Below, piece after piece: positions 1-6,304 of a stretch of 17,791 bases of DNA; positions within the stretch are counted from its first letter, which is position 1; each line of letters begins with the position of its first letter. Made by a program: the position numbers and the translations under genes. The notes beneath the pieces were generated by a model. It did no database searches, was not told the origin of the DNA, and saw nothing but the letters and a program-made list of their open reading frames with translations. Source of the stretch: Chloroflexota bacterium (GTDB taxonomy: Bacteria > Chloroflexota > Dehalococcoidia > Lucifugimonadales > UBA3495); contig JADFQT010000012.1 in NCBI GenBank assembly GCA_022561675.1, forward strand, positions 1-17,791. Direction: 5' to 3'.

Positions 1-218
1 CCATGGGCCTGCGCCACGGGGCGTTCTGTCTGGGCTGCTGCTGGGTGTTGATGGCGCTGCTGTTCGTGTTGGGAGTGATGAATCTGCTGTGGATTGCCGC
101 CCTGGCTGGGTTTGTCCTGATCGAGAAGATAGCCCCCGCCGGACGCTGGGTGAGCCGAATTTCCGGCGTGGCGCTTCTACTATGGGGAGCATGGTTGGTG
201 ATTGGGGTCCTGGTCTAG
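1..218 (+). CDS. DUF2182 family membrane protein, C-terminal part (runs off the left edge)
   Basis: About 72 C-terminal residues of an integral membrane protein. The reading frame is open to the window edge and ends at TAG 216-218, so the true start lies outside. The visible part has the DUF2182 C-terminal signature: a Gly-Cys-Cys-Trp motif near its start, then Met-Ala-Leu and Gly-Val-Met-Asn-Leu, a second hydrophobic helix, a Glu-Lys pair, and a last hydrophobic helix. DUF2182 proteins are described as predicted metal-binding membrane proteins; I know of no established biochemical function. The next gene is convergent, with its stop 22 bp away. I am fairly sure of the family and cannot say more about function. 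Confidence 0.8.
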   Translation, partial: MGLRHGAFCLGCCWVLMALLFVLGVMNLLWIAALAGFVLIEKIAPAGRWVSRISGVALLLWGAWLVIGVLV

Positions 219-239
219 GCTGGAGCAGGGAAATAATCG

Positions 240-794
240 CTAGCCAAGCTGCTCCAACATCCCGGCTACCAGGTCGATCACGGGTTCGCTTAGCTCAGTG
301 CCGGTGTTCATCCCCGGGATATTTCCCAAGGCCAATGGCTTGACTTCATCTGCACTTCCGCTTGCCTCCGCCAGCTCGACCCGCTCCCGTTCAACCCACG
401 CCAGGACCAGGCGCCAGGGAGCCTGGTGCGGGTCCTTCACTTCCGGTCCAACGTCACCTGACGGTAAAGGCAGGGTGTAAACCAGGGGAGGATCGGACGC
501 GGTAAGCAGAACCAGGCTGGGTATGGCGTCCGCCGCGAGACCCAGCCGCGCCAGCAGCGTTTGTTCGGCCTGGGAAACGCCGTGCTGACCGAAGATGACC
601 AGGTGCTGGAATCCGGCGCCCAGCTCCTCGAAGCGGCTGCGGAAGGCCCGGAACACATCATGCGCGGCCCGGTCGACCTCCGAAACCAGGAACAACGCAT
701 GCAACGGGAAGGCGCCGGTAACGCCGCCGGCCAAATCTCCATGCCACCGCGCCAGCTTGTCCTTGTCGTGTTGGTCGGCCCGACTAGCAGCCAT
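240..794 (-). CDS. Unrecognised protein, possibly thioredoxin-like fold
   Basis: A 184-residue ORF starting at ATG 792-794 and convergent with the DUF2182 gene. I do not recognise the family. The protein is soluble-looking, with no signal peptide or membrane segment. It has a helix rich in Phe/Arg (about residues 44-58), then a strand and loop (residues 62-72), a further helix, and a strand preceded by Ile-Pro (residues 91-98). The strand-helix-(Ile-Pro)-strand order resembles a thioredoxin-like fold, but there is no CXXC and this is only a guess. The Shine-Dalgarno sequence is weak (GGATAAAG region), so the start could lie further in. The ORF is the longest open frame here and its composition looks protein-like. 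It could still be a divergent or decaying gene. Confidence 0.55.
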   Translation of the reverse strand: MAASRADQHDKDKLARWHGDLAGGVTGAFPLHALFLVSEVDRAAHDVFRAFRSRFEELGAGFQHLVIFGQHGVSQAEQTLLARLGLAADAIPSLVLLTASDPPLVYTLPLPSGDVGPEVKDPHQAPWRLVLAWVERERVELAEASGSADEVKPLALGNIPGMNTGTELSEPVIDLVAGMLEQLG

Positions 795-847
795 CTGCTT
801 TATCCCGCTCCGGCTTCCTCAGTGGCTATGCGAGAAGCCTTCCTTTC

Positions 848-929
848 GTCATTGCGAGCAAAGCGAAGCAATCTAGCTCCCCTGGGATTGCTTCGTCGTC
901 CCGATGTCATCGGGACTTCTCGCAATGAC
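848..929. repeat. Nested inverted-repeat element (GTCATTGCGAG family)
   Basis: The outer arms are GTCATTGCGAG (848-858) and CTCGCAATGAC (919-929), an exact 11-bp inverted repeat. Inside them GAAGCAATC (865-873) pairs with GATTGCTTC (886-894), and a separate hairpin GTCCCGAT-GTC-ATCGGGAC occupies 898-916. Elements with these arms are dispersed non-coding repeats in many bacterial genomes, including Dehalococcoidia. This copy lies just downstream of the VOC gene pair and could act as a transcript-end structure. It has no coding content. Dispersal in this genome cannot be seen from one copy. Confidence 0.75.
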
Positions 930-944
930 ATTTCACAAAACCCC

Positions 945-1400
945 TCAGCCACCGCCGCTGTCGAACTGAACAAGTATGCCATCCGGGTCGTATACGTAAA
1001 AGCTGCTGACCTTCCCCTGGTCATCGGTCCAGACTTCCGGCGGAGCGGCCAGTTGAACCCCCTTGGCAGTCAGCTCAGCCATTAACGCCCTGGTGTCGGG
1101 GACCGAAAATGAGTAGTGGCTCAATCCTACCTGGTCCAACTTGATAGGATCGCCGTCGGGATCTTCGTTGGGATGACTGGTTACCACCAGACGGGGGTTG
1201 TTGCTATCCTGGCCGAATTTCAGATGCACGGTCCTCCGCGTCTGTCGCGGGTGCTGATAGACATGAGGCAGGCCACCGGTCGTGGTGTCCTGAACCTGGT
1301 CGAACACCACCTCCATACCCAGGATGTCCCGATAGAAGGCCAGGGATTTATCCAGATCCCGTACGCAGACGGCTATGTGAGAAATTCCAGTAGCATCCAT
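945..1400 (-). CDS. VOC family protein (glyoxalase/dioxygenase fold), second of tandem pair
   Basis: The product has 151 residues, a complete single-chain vicinal-oxygen-chelate protein of two beta-alpha-beta-beta-beta modules. Module one begins with Ile-Ser-His-Ile-Ala (His8) and the usual Leu-Asp-Lys-Ser-Leu-x-Phe-Tyr-Arg-Asp-Ile-Leu-Gly-Met helix. Module two begins with Leu-Ser-His and ends with a Tyr-Asp-Pro-Asp-Gly-Ile-Leu-Val-Gln strand. The two His fit metal ligands, but the C-terminal position that is often Glu is Gln here. VOC proteins include lyases, ring-cleaving dioxygenases and resistance proteins, so the substrate is open. ATG at 1398-1400 follows AGAGGT at good spacing. The gene follows its paralogue by 54 bp and probably shares its transcript. 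Confidence 0.85.
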   Translation of the reverse strand: MDATGISHIAVCVRDLDKSLAFYRDILGMEVVFDQVQDTTTGGLPHVYQHPRQTRRTVHLKFGQDSNNPRLVVTSHPNEDPDGDPIKLDQVGLSHYSFSVPDTRALMAELTAKGVQLAAPPEVWTDDQGKVSSFYVYDPDGILVQFDSGGG

Positions 1401-1454
1401 TGCATTACCTCTGTCGTGCCGCAGTGGCTAATTGCTAGGATTGAATCGAAGAAC

Positions 1455-1913
1455 TCAGGCTCCACCGCCGGAGTCGAACTGCACCAGTATCCCATCCGGG
1501 TCATATACGAAGATGCTGCTGACCTCACCCTGGGCATTGGTAAAGCCATCCATCGGTCCGGCTAGTTGAACCCCTTTGGCGGTCAGCTCCGCGGCCAGGG
1601 CCTTGACATCGCCGACCGTAAAAGAGAGATGGCTGATGCCGACCTGGTCCAGCTTTATCGGCGCGCCATCGGGATTGTCACCAGGATGAGAGGTCATGGT
1701 AAGGGTGGGCTTAGTGTCCCCGGTACCGTAGGCCAGCCGCACCTGCCGGCGGGTCTGTCGCCGGTGCTTATAAACGTGAGGTAAACCCCCCGAAGTGGTA
1801 TCTTGCATCCGGTCAGCCAGCACTCTCATACCAAGTATGTCCCGGTAGAACTCCAGAGACTTGTCCAAGTCGGCCACACAGATAGCGATGTGGGAAATAG
1901 CAGACGCGTCCAT
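1455..1913 (-). CDS. VOC family protein (glyoxalase/dioxygenase fold), first of tandem pair
   Basis: The product has 152 residues and aligns without gaps to the downstream VOC protein, about two thirds identical by eye. It has the same His8, the same Leu-Pro-His-Val-Tyr segment and nearly the same C-terminus. The frame is open up to 1988, but I choose ATG 1911-1913 for three reasons: the homology to the paralogue starts exactly there, an AAGGGGG ribosome site lies just upstream, and a promoter at 1967-1995 would put the transcript start near 1960. As in the paralogue, the last strand carries Gln where many VOC enzymes have a Glu ligand. Pairs of diverged VOC genes often act on related substrates or form a heterodimer. 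That role is inference. Confidence 0.87.
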   Translation of the reverse strand: MDASAISHIAICVADLDKSLEFYRDILGMRVLADRMQDTTSGGLPHVYKHRRQTRRQVRLAYGTGDTKPTLTMTSHPGDNPDGAPIKLDQVGISHLSFTVGDVKALAAELTAKGVQLAGPMDGFTNAQGEVSSIFVYDPDGILVQFDSGGGA

Positions 1914-1966
1914 GCCTTGACCCCCTTCTAAAACAAGCAGTTTGCCGACGGTCGTCTTTGGGGGCA

Positions 1967-1995
1967 ATGCTAAGACCGCGCCTAACATTTGTCAA
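1967..1995 (-). promoter_or_regulatory. Sigma70-type promoter for the VOC gene pair
   Basis: Reading the minus strand, TTGACA (1990-1995) is followed by a 17-bp spacer and TAGCAT (1967-1972), which matches the -10 consensus at 4 of 6 positions. The predicted transcript start near 1960 gives a leader of about 47 nt ahead of the chosen ATG at 1913. Confidence 0.6.
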
Positions 1996-2171
1996 AGTCC
2001 TCTGTGTTGGACTAATGCGGGACTTCAGCTGAGCCATCGGTTAGATTCAGCCTGGGAGATTCAGCCAAAACCGGGTAAAGCGTTAACCTTCTCAACAGCC
2101 AATTTCGAAATAATCTTCGACGCGATCGAATCCCCCGGCTCGGATTGCACGATCGTCCGCTGATATCCTTC
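1996..2171. other. Non-coding gap between divergent VOC and rplU promoters
   Basis: The 313 bp between the VOC start codon and the rplU start codon hold two divergent promoters. The central part between them shows no convincing gene, hairpin or repeat. The short frames here lack ribosome sites and resemble no protein I know. Confidence 0.5.
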
Positions 2172-2201
2172 TTGACATGGGTAATTCGGACCCCCTAGAA
2201 T
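2172..2201 (+). promoter_or_regulatory. Sigma70-type promoter for rplU-rpmA-rpmE
   Basis: TTGACA (2172-2177), an 18-bp spacer and TAGAAT (2196-2201, 5 of 6 matches) form a near-consensus promoter. Transcription should begin near 2208, only about 19 nt before the L21 ATG. This leaves room for the GAGGT site (2211-2215) but not for a structured L21 leader RNA. Confidence 0.75.
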
Positions 2202-2226
2202 TAGAGGGTTGAGGTCTAGCCGTTAT

Positions 2227-2547
2227 ATGGATTACGCAATATTCAAGACAGGCGGAAAGCAGTACCGGGTCAAGCCCGGAGATGTGCTTGACGTGGAAAA
2301 GCTTTCCCTGGAGGTGGGCTCCGTCGCCGAATTCGACCAAGTCTTGGCCGTCTCCGAAGATGGCCAGGTCAGTTTCGGCGCTCCCATACTTTCCGGAGCC
2401 AAGGTGACGGCAGAGATTCAATCCCATTACAAAGACCGCAAGTTGATAGTCTTCAAATACAAGCGGAAGACCCGCTACCGGCGCAAGAAGGGACACCGCC
2501 AAACTTACACCCGTTTGCTGATTCAAGGCATCCAATTAGGAGAATAG
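2227..2547 (+). CDS. rplU: Large-subunit ribosomal protein L21
   Basis: The product has 106 residues, the normal size for bL21, which binds 23S rRNA in the 50S subunit. The N-terminus has the family hallmark Tyr-Ala-Ile-x-Lys-Thr-Gly-Gly-Lys-Gln-Tyr-Arg-Val. The C-terminal half has the basic Tyr-Lys-Arg-Lys-x-x-Tyr-Arg-Arg-Lys-Gly-His-Arg-Gln rRNA-binding region. An upstream in-frame TTG at 2209 would add six residues but sits at the predicted transcript start. ATG 2227 lies 11 nt after GAGGT and matches the family start. rpmA follows after 4 bp, the usual bacterial pair, so the two are co-transcribed. Confidence 0.97.
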   Translation: MDYAIFKTGGKQYRVKPGDVLDVEKLSLEVGSVAEFDQVLAVSEDGQVSFGAPILSGAKVTAEIQSHYKDRKLIVFKYKRKTRYRRKKGHRQTYTRLLIQGIQLGE

Positions 2548-2551
2548 ACTA

Positions 2552-2806
2552 ATGGCCCACAAAAAGGCCGGAGGAAGCACCAACAACGGTAGGGATAGCA
2601 ATGCCAAACGTCTTGGCGTAAAGCGTTATGGGGGCCAGCGGGTAACCGGCGGCTCCATTCTGGTCCGGCAACGGGGAACCAGGATTCACCCAGGCACCAA
2701 CGTGGGTTTGGGACGGGATTTCACCTTGTTCGCCCTGATCGACGGAGAGGTGAAATACGAGTGGAAGGCCAAGGGCAGGCGTCGCGTCAGTGTTTATCCG
2801 ATTTAG
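2552..2806 (+). CDS. rpmA: Large-subunit ribosomal protein L27
   Basis: The product has 84 residues, full length for bL27. It begins Met-Ala-His-Lys-Lys-Ala-Gly-Gly-Ser and continues with Gly-Arg-Asp-Ser and Lys-Arg-Leu-Gly-Val-Lys, the conserved tail that reaches the peptidyl-transferase centre. The N-terminus starts directly at Met-Ala-His, so it lacks the cleavable extension found in Firmicutes L27. A Gly-Gln-x-Val-x-Gly-Gly-Ser-Ile-Leu-Val-Arg-Gln-Arg-Gly-Thr core and a Gly-Arg-Arg-Arg-Val-Ser-Val C-terminus complete the match. The AGGAGA at the end of rplU serves as its ribosome site. Confidence 0.97.
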   Translation: MAHKKAGGSTNNGRDSNAKRLGVKRYGGQRVTGGSILVRQRGTRIHPGTNVGLGRDFTLFALIDGEVKYEWKAKGRRRVSVYPI

Positions 2807-2845
2807 TCATTCACAAAATCAGTAGAGGTTCAGCAACAAAGCATC

Positions 2846-3046
2846 ATGAAACCAGAAATCCATCCCCAGTTTTTTAACGCCACAGTGACTTGCTCCTGTG
2901 GAAACACCTTCCAAACCGGCGCCACCAAGCCCACGCTGCGGGTAGAGGTATGTAGTAAGTGCCACCCCTTCTATACCGGTCAGCAGCGAATGGTGGACAC
3001 CCAGGGACGCATCGAAAGAATGCGTCGTCGGTACAATCTGAAGTAA
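2846..3046 (+). CDS. rpmE: Large-subunit ribosomal protein L31, zinc-binding (C+) type
   Basis: The product has 66 residues, full length for bL31. The start Met-Lys-x-x-Ile-His-Pro is typical. Cys16, Cys18, Cys36 and Cys39 form the CxC...CxxC zinc site of the C+ paralogue. The Gly-Asn-x-Phe-x-Thr-Gly stretch and the ending Gly-Arg-Ile-Glu-Arg-x-x-x-Arg-Tyr also match. It lies 39 bp after rpmA and is followed by a clear terminator, so L21, L27 and L31 look like one transcription unit. L31 contacts 5S rRNA and the intersubunit bridge. In many bacteria C+ L31 is exchanged for a zinc-free form under zinc shortage; no second copy is visible here. Confidence 0.96.
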   Translation: MKPEIHPQFFNATVTCSCGNTFQTGATKPTLRVEVCSKCHPFYTGQQRMVDTQGRIERMRRRYNLK

Positions 3047-3076
3047 TCCCCTTCGGTTCCGGAATATCCGGCGGAA

Positions 3077-3109
3077 AGGCCGAGGACTCATCGCCCTCGG
3101 CCTGTTTTC
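3077..3109 (+). terminator. Intrinsic terminator after rpmE
   Basis: GGCCGAGG (3078-3085) pairs with CCTCGGCC (3095-3102) across a 9-nt loop, with one more A-T pair at the base. TTTT follows at 3105-3108. It closes the L21-L27-L31 unit. Confidence 0.8.
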
Positions 3110-3420
3110 TGCCCCGCATAACTCCCTGACCTGAACTTCCCCACGCTTGCCGGCTCATTTGCGGGTAAACACCCTTGTCAAGACCACGCGGGATATGGAA
3201 TCCTAGAGTATCGGCTTTTGGCTATTTACATAGAGTGATTTTTCAGGGAGTTGGTTCCAGCAGGCTCGCCGTGGCGGGGTGCCAGGCCTGCTCCCGGGGT
3301 TTGCCCAAGGGATTCCTACACTAACACCAAGGTGAAACCCGCAGAGTTCGGGTATATAACTATGTGGGTCCTATCTTAGCTTTAGTTTAGGCTTTCCCCG
3401 AGGATCTTAAGGAGGACAAG
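3110..3420. other. Non-coding region upstream of the DUF1385 gene
   Basis: About 310 bp with no supported gene. A weak promoter candidate is GTGAAA (3332-3337), a 17-bp spacer and TATAAC (3355-3360), which would start transcription near 3367. At the end lies a strong ribosome site, AAGGAGG (3409-3415), five nt before the TTG start of the next gene. I saw no riboswitch class that I recognise. Confidence 0.4.
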
Positions 3421-4413
3421 TTGTCACGACAGCCCGAGTTTTCCTACGGCGGACAGGCGGTTATCGAAGGGATAATGATACGGGGGCGGAGCCACTTCAG
3501 CCTCGCCGTCCGCCGGGAAGATGGCACCATTTCCCACATTCAGGAGCCCTTAAATACCCTTTTCACCGGCAAGGTTCGACGCGTCCCTCTGCTGCGAGGA
3601 TTTCTAGCCCTGGTGGAAACCCTGACCCTGGGGATCAAAGCTTTGCATCAGTCGGCAAACATGGCCATGGTGGACCAGACCCCGGAAGGCGAACAGGAAA
3701 TATCCGGCTGGGTTCTGGCAGGCACGCTGGGAGTCTCCCTGCTGCTGGGGGTGGGCATTTTCTTTGTCCTCCCCCAGCTGATCGTTACCCCGATTCACCC
3801 TTTCCTGCCCTCGGACCTGGTCATAAATATCATTGAAGGCTTCTTCAGGCTGGCTATACTGGTCGGCTACATCTGGGCTATTAGCTTCATGAAAAACATC
3901 CGGCGCGTATTCGCTTACCACGGCGCCGAGCACATGGCGGTGCACACCTACGAAGCCGGGCTGCCATTAAGCATCGAGAATGTAAGGAAATTCCAAACAC
4001 CCCACCCCCGCTGCGGAACAGCATTCCTGCTCACGGTAGTGCTGGTATCCATTCTGGTGTTCATCTTCCTGGGCTGGCCGGAGCTTCATTGGCGGATTCT
4101 TTCCCGCATAGCTCTGTTGCCGGTCATCGCCGCCGTCAGCTACGAGATCATCCGCTTCAGCGGCCTGCACCAGAGCTGGTGGATCGCCAGGCAGGTGGCG
4201 GTGCCCGGCCTGCTGCTGCAGCGCCTGACCACCCGCCAGCCTGACGACGGCCAAATAGAGGTGGCCATCAGCGCCATGGAGTCCGCCATCGCCGCCGACG
4301 CCGGACAGGAATACGTGGTGCGGTTCCCGGGCCCGGCGGAGGAATCGTCCGTAGCCGAAGGCGTGGCCGAAGGCAGCTTGCCTGCGGCCAATACGGATGC
4401 CGCCTCTCCCTAA
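3421..4413 (+). CDS. DUF1385 family polytopic membrane protein (YqhQ-like)
   Basis: The product has 330 residues and starts at TTG 3421, fixed by AAGGAGG five nt upstream and by the family N-terminus Gly-Gly-Gln-Ala-Val-x-Glu-Gly-Ile-Met-x-Arg-Gly (residues 10-22). Hydrophobic segments lie at about 97-122, 139-158, 200-220 and 226-244. The conserved Tyr-His-Gly-Ala-Glu-His (166-171) and His-Pro-Arg-Cys-Gly-Thr (195-200) motifs are present and could bind metal. Function of the family is not established. Residues after about 285 form an Ala/Glu-rich tail that is probably variable. DUF1385 genes often sit between rpmE and prfA/prmC. Here rpmE is upstream as expected, but prfA and prmC are absent downstream. 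Confidence 0.9.
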   Translation: MSRQPEFSYGGQAVIEGIMIRGRSHFSLAVRREDGTISHIQEPLNTLFTGKVRRVPLLRGFLALVETLTLGIKALHQSANMAMVDQTPEGEQEISGWVLAGTLGVSLLLGVGIFFVLPQLIVTPIHPFLPSDLVINIIEGFFRLAILVGYIWAISFMKNIRRVFAYHGAEHMAVHTYEAGLPLSIENVRKFQTPHPRCGTAFLLTVVLVSILVFIFLGWPELHWRILSRIALLPVIAAVSYEIIRFSGLHQSWWIARQVAVPGLLLQRLTTRQPDDGQIEVAISAMESAIAADAGQEYVVRFPGPAEESSVAEGVAEGSLPAANTDAASP

Positions 4414-4764
4414 ACTTATGCCAAGCTGAACCCCGCAGGGCTTGGTGTGGCGATTCATGTAGATTCCACCTTGCGCTTGCTATAGAAAAAAGGAGTTTGG
4501 CGCGCCTTCCGGCTCGTAACCGGTACAACCCCTAGGTCCCCAGGACCCCTCAGTCTTGGCTGCTGTTATCGCGCGGAGCGCTATTATCCTCTGCCCGTCG
4601 ACAGGTTTATACTGCTCTCCAAAACAACCCTCGCCTGGAGTAGTTCATCGCGGTTTTCCTACCCCGGCCCGGCCGGCTTCGCCAGCGTGAGTAATCGGCC
4701 GCCCCGGGGGTATTGATTTTCCCGCACGGCGGGACCCAAATCCAGCCAGCTAAAGGGTTCAAAA
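4414..4764. other. Non-coding region between DUF1385 and flavin monooxygenase genes
   Basis: About 350 bp with no supported gene. A hairpin CCAAGC...GCTTGG near 4422-4447 follows the DUF1385 stop but has no T-tract, so it is a poor terminator. A -10-like TATACT lies at 4608-4613 without a convincing -35. Near the end, TCCCGC-ACG-GCGGGA forms a short hairpin just before the AAAGGG ribosome site. None of this matches a riboswitch I can name. Confidence 0.4.
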
Positions 4765-5892
4765 ATGCCTGAGACAGCCAATTCAGTACGTATCGTGGGG
4801 ATGATCGGCGTTCGGCGCGAGGCCGCCTCCGCCGCCGGGGCCACGGTTAGCGTCTTTGGCGGAGGCATCAACCCGGGCGCGGATCTCCCCGCCGGGATTG
4901 ACCCGGACTACATTCTGGAGTTCGCCAGAGTCCATGAGGACAGCGGCTTCGACATGGTGCTCACCGGCTACTCCTCAAGCACTCCCGATGGCTTTGAGGT
5001 GGCGGGTTACGCAGCGGCGCATACGGAAAAGCTGGGGTACCTCATCGCCCACCGGCCTGGCTTCGTCATGCCTACTTTGACGGCCCGCAAAACCGCCACC
5101 CTGGATCAGTTGACTCGAGGTCGCATCGCGCTTCACATCATTTCCGGAGGCAGCGACCGGGAGCAGCAGAGTGACGGCGACTGGCTGGACCACGACTCCC
5201 GCTACCGCCGCACCGACGAGTATATGGAGATATTGCGGCGGATTTGGACCGAACCGGAGCCCTTCAATCATGGGGGGGAGTTTTACCGGTTTCAGGATGC
5301 TTACAGCCAGGCTAGGTGCTATCAGATACCCAACGTGCCGCTGTTTTTCGGCGGTGCTTCGAACATTGCACTTGAGGTCGGCAGCAGACGGGCCGATGTC
5401 TTTGCCCTTTGGGGCGAACCATTGGCGGCGATTAAAGAACGCATCGCCGATATCAGGAGCCGGGCGAGCAGTCATGGCCGGGAAATCAGCTTCGGTCTGT
5501 CGGTGCGCCCAATCCTCGGGAACACCGAAGCCGAAGCCTGGCAGCGTGCTGAGGGAATTCTTGGTCGGGTGCGGCAGGCTACCGAAGGGAAGATCCGGCC
5601 CGGGCAGCCAACCCGTCTGCAATCCGAAGGAGCCCGCCGACTGCTCCGCTTCGCGGCGCAGCGCGATGTCCACGATCAGCGGCTATGGATGCCCATCGCC
5701 TCCGCCAGCGGCGCGGCCGGCAGCACGACTTGCCTGGTTGGAACCGCCGAGCAGGTAGTGGAGTCGCTGCTGGCCTATTACGACCTGGGCTGCACTACGT
5801 TTATCATCCGCGGCTTTGACCCCCTAACCGACGCCAGGGAATACGGACAGGAGTTAATTCCGCTGCTGCGGCAGGGAGTGAAGCAACACTGA
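4765..5892 (+). CDS. SsuD-like LLM-class flavin-dependent monooxygenase
   Basis: The product has 375 residues, close to SsuD alkanesulfonate monooxygenase (about 380). It is a TIM-barrel enzyme that would use FMNH2 from a partner reductase and O2. SsuD-type blocks are His-Arg-Pro-Gly (96-99) followed by Thr-Ala-Arg-Lys-Thr-Ala-Thr-Leu-Asp (106-114), Gly-Asp-Trp-Leu-Asp-His (138-143) with Arg-Tyr-x-Arg-Thr-x-Glu-Tyr, Phe-Phe-Gly-Gly-Ala-Ser (194-199) and Leu-Trp-Gly-Glu-Pro (215-219). E. coli SsuD has Arg226-x-His228; by eye the matching segment here (Phe-Gly-Leu-Ser-Val-Arg, 243-248) has Ser and Arg, so the substrate may differ. ATG 4765 follows AAAGGG. No reductase or transport genes are adjacent. 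Confidence 0.85.
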   Translation: MPETANSVRIVGMIGVRREAASAAGATVSVFGGGINPGADLPAGIDPDYILEFARVHEDSGFDMVLTGYSSSTPDGFEVAGYAAAHTEKLGYLIAHRPGFVMPTLTARKTATLDQLTRGRIALHIISGGSDREQQSDGDWLDHDSRYRRTDEYMEILRRIWTEPEPFNHGGEFYRFQDAYSQARCYQIPNVPLFFGGASNIALEVGSRRADVFALWGEPLAAIKERIADIRSRASSHGREISFGLSVRPILGNTEAEAWQRAEGILGRVRQATEGKIRPGQPTRLQSEGARRLLRFAAQRDVHDQRLWMPIASASGAAGSTTCLVGTAEQVVESLLAYYDLGCTTFIIRGFDPLTDAREYGQELIPLLRQGVKQH

Positions 5893-6304
5893 CGAGCCCG
5901 GATGAGCCCGCTGAGACGGGCCACAAAAAGGCCCCAGAAAGGCTGAACAGCTCGGAATTGATCCGGCCGTCGATCCCTTGAAACTCCGGAGCCGGCCCCC
6001 GGCCGAAGCAGGCACCGAGAAACTTAGGGCCGCTGAACTCAACAACAGCACCAGCGCGATTGTCGCTTTTCTAAGACCAATCCCTTCTTGACCAGCCAAG
6101 GAATCTTATCTTTCGGCAGCGCCGGCAATCCTTTTCTGTCGCCATAATCATACCTCCGGCCGGAGGGTCGGTTTCCGTTTACCAATAGATCGCGTTTATC
6201 AGAACAAGGCTCCCAGCTGTCATTTCCAGCTACCAGACTTGCCGGTCGGAGCAATTCAGCGTATAAAGGGGTACAACCACCTTTCACACTAGGGGAGGCC
6301 TGCC
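5893..6304. other. Non-coding region upstream of the GGT-like gene
   Basis: About 410 bp. It holds a 14-bp perfect palindrome CCTCCGGCCGGAGG (6153-6166), the GGT promoter (6239-6267), and the AGGGGAGG ribosome site (6291-6298). A GCCCG...CGGGC hairpin just after the monooxygenase stop has no T-tract. Two overlapping minus-strand frames (5854-6099 from TTG, 6039-6287) are not convincing genes. Confidence 0.4.
6239..6267 (+). promoter_or_regulatory. Sigma70-type promoter for the GGT-like gene
   Basis: TTGCCG (6239-6244), a 17-bp spacer and TATAAA (6262-6267). Transcription would start near 6274, about 30 nt before the ATG. The palindrome at 6153-6166 lies about 73 bp upstream of the -35 and could bind a regulator. 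Confidence 0.55.

Noticed and set aside
561..1085. Plus-strand 174-residue frame
   Set aside because: It is antisense to two minus-strand genes and reads through the palindromic repeat; no ribosome site.
4485..4550. tRNA-like anticodon arm: CCGG-CTCGTAA-CCGG (4509-4523) with a D-arm-like stretch before it
   Set aside because: The T-arm motif (GGTTCRAxTCC) and acceptor pairing are absent and the variable region does not fit. At most it is a relic; chance is as likely.
4720..4757. Possible guanidine-II or SAM-II riboswitch (hairpin with ACG loop, then AGCTAAAGGG)
   Set aside because: The hairpin loop is three nt, there is no second ACGR hairpin, and the SAM-II pseudoknot partners are missing.
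5854..6099. Minus-strand 81-residue frame with a signal-peptide-like N-terminus (TTG start)
   Set aside because: It lacks a ribosome site, overlaps the monooxygenase 3' end, and the rest is Pro/Ser/Gly-rich shadow sequence. No family resemblance.
6039..6287. Minus-strand 82-residue frame upstream of the GGT-like gene
   Set aside because: It overlaps the GGT promoter on the opposite strand and has no recognisable protein features.
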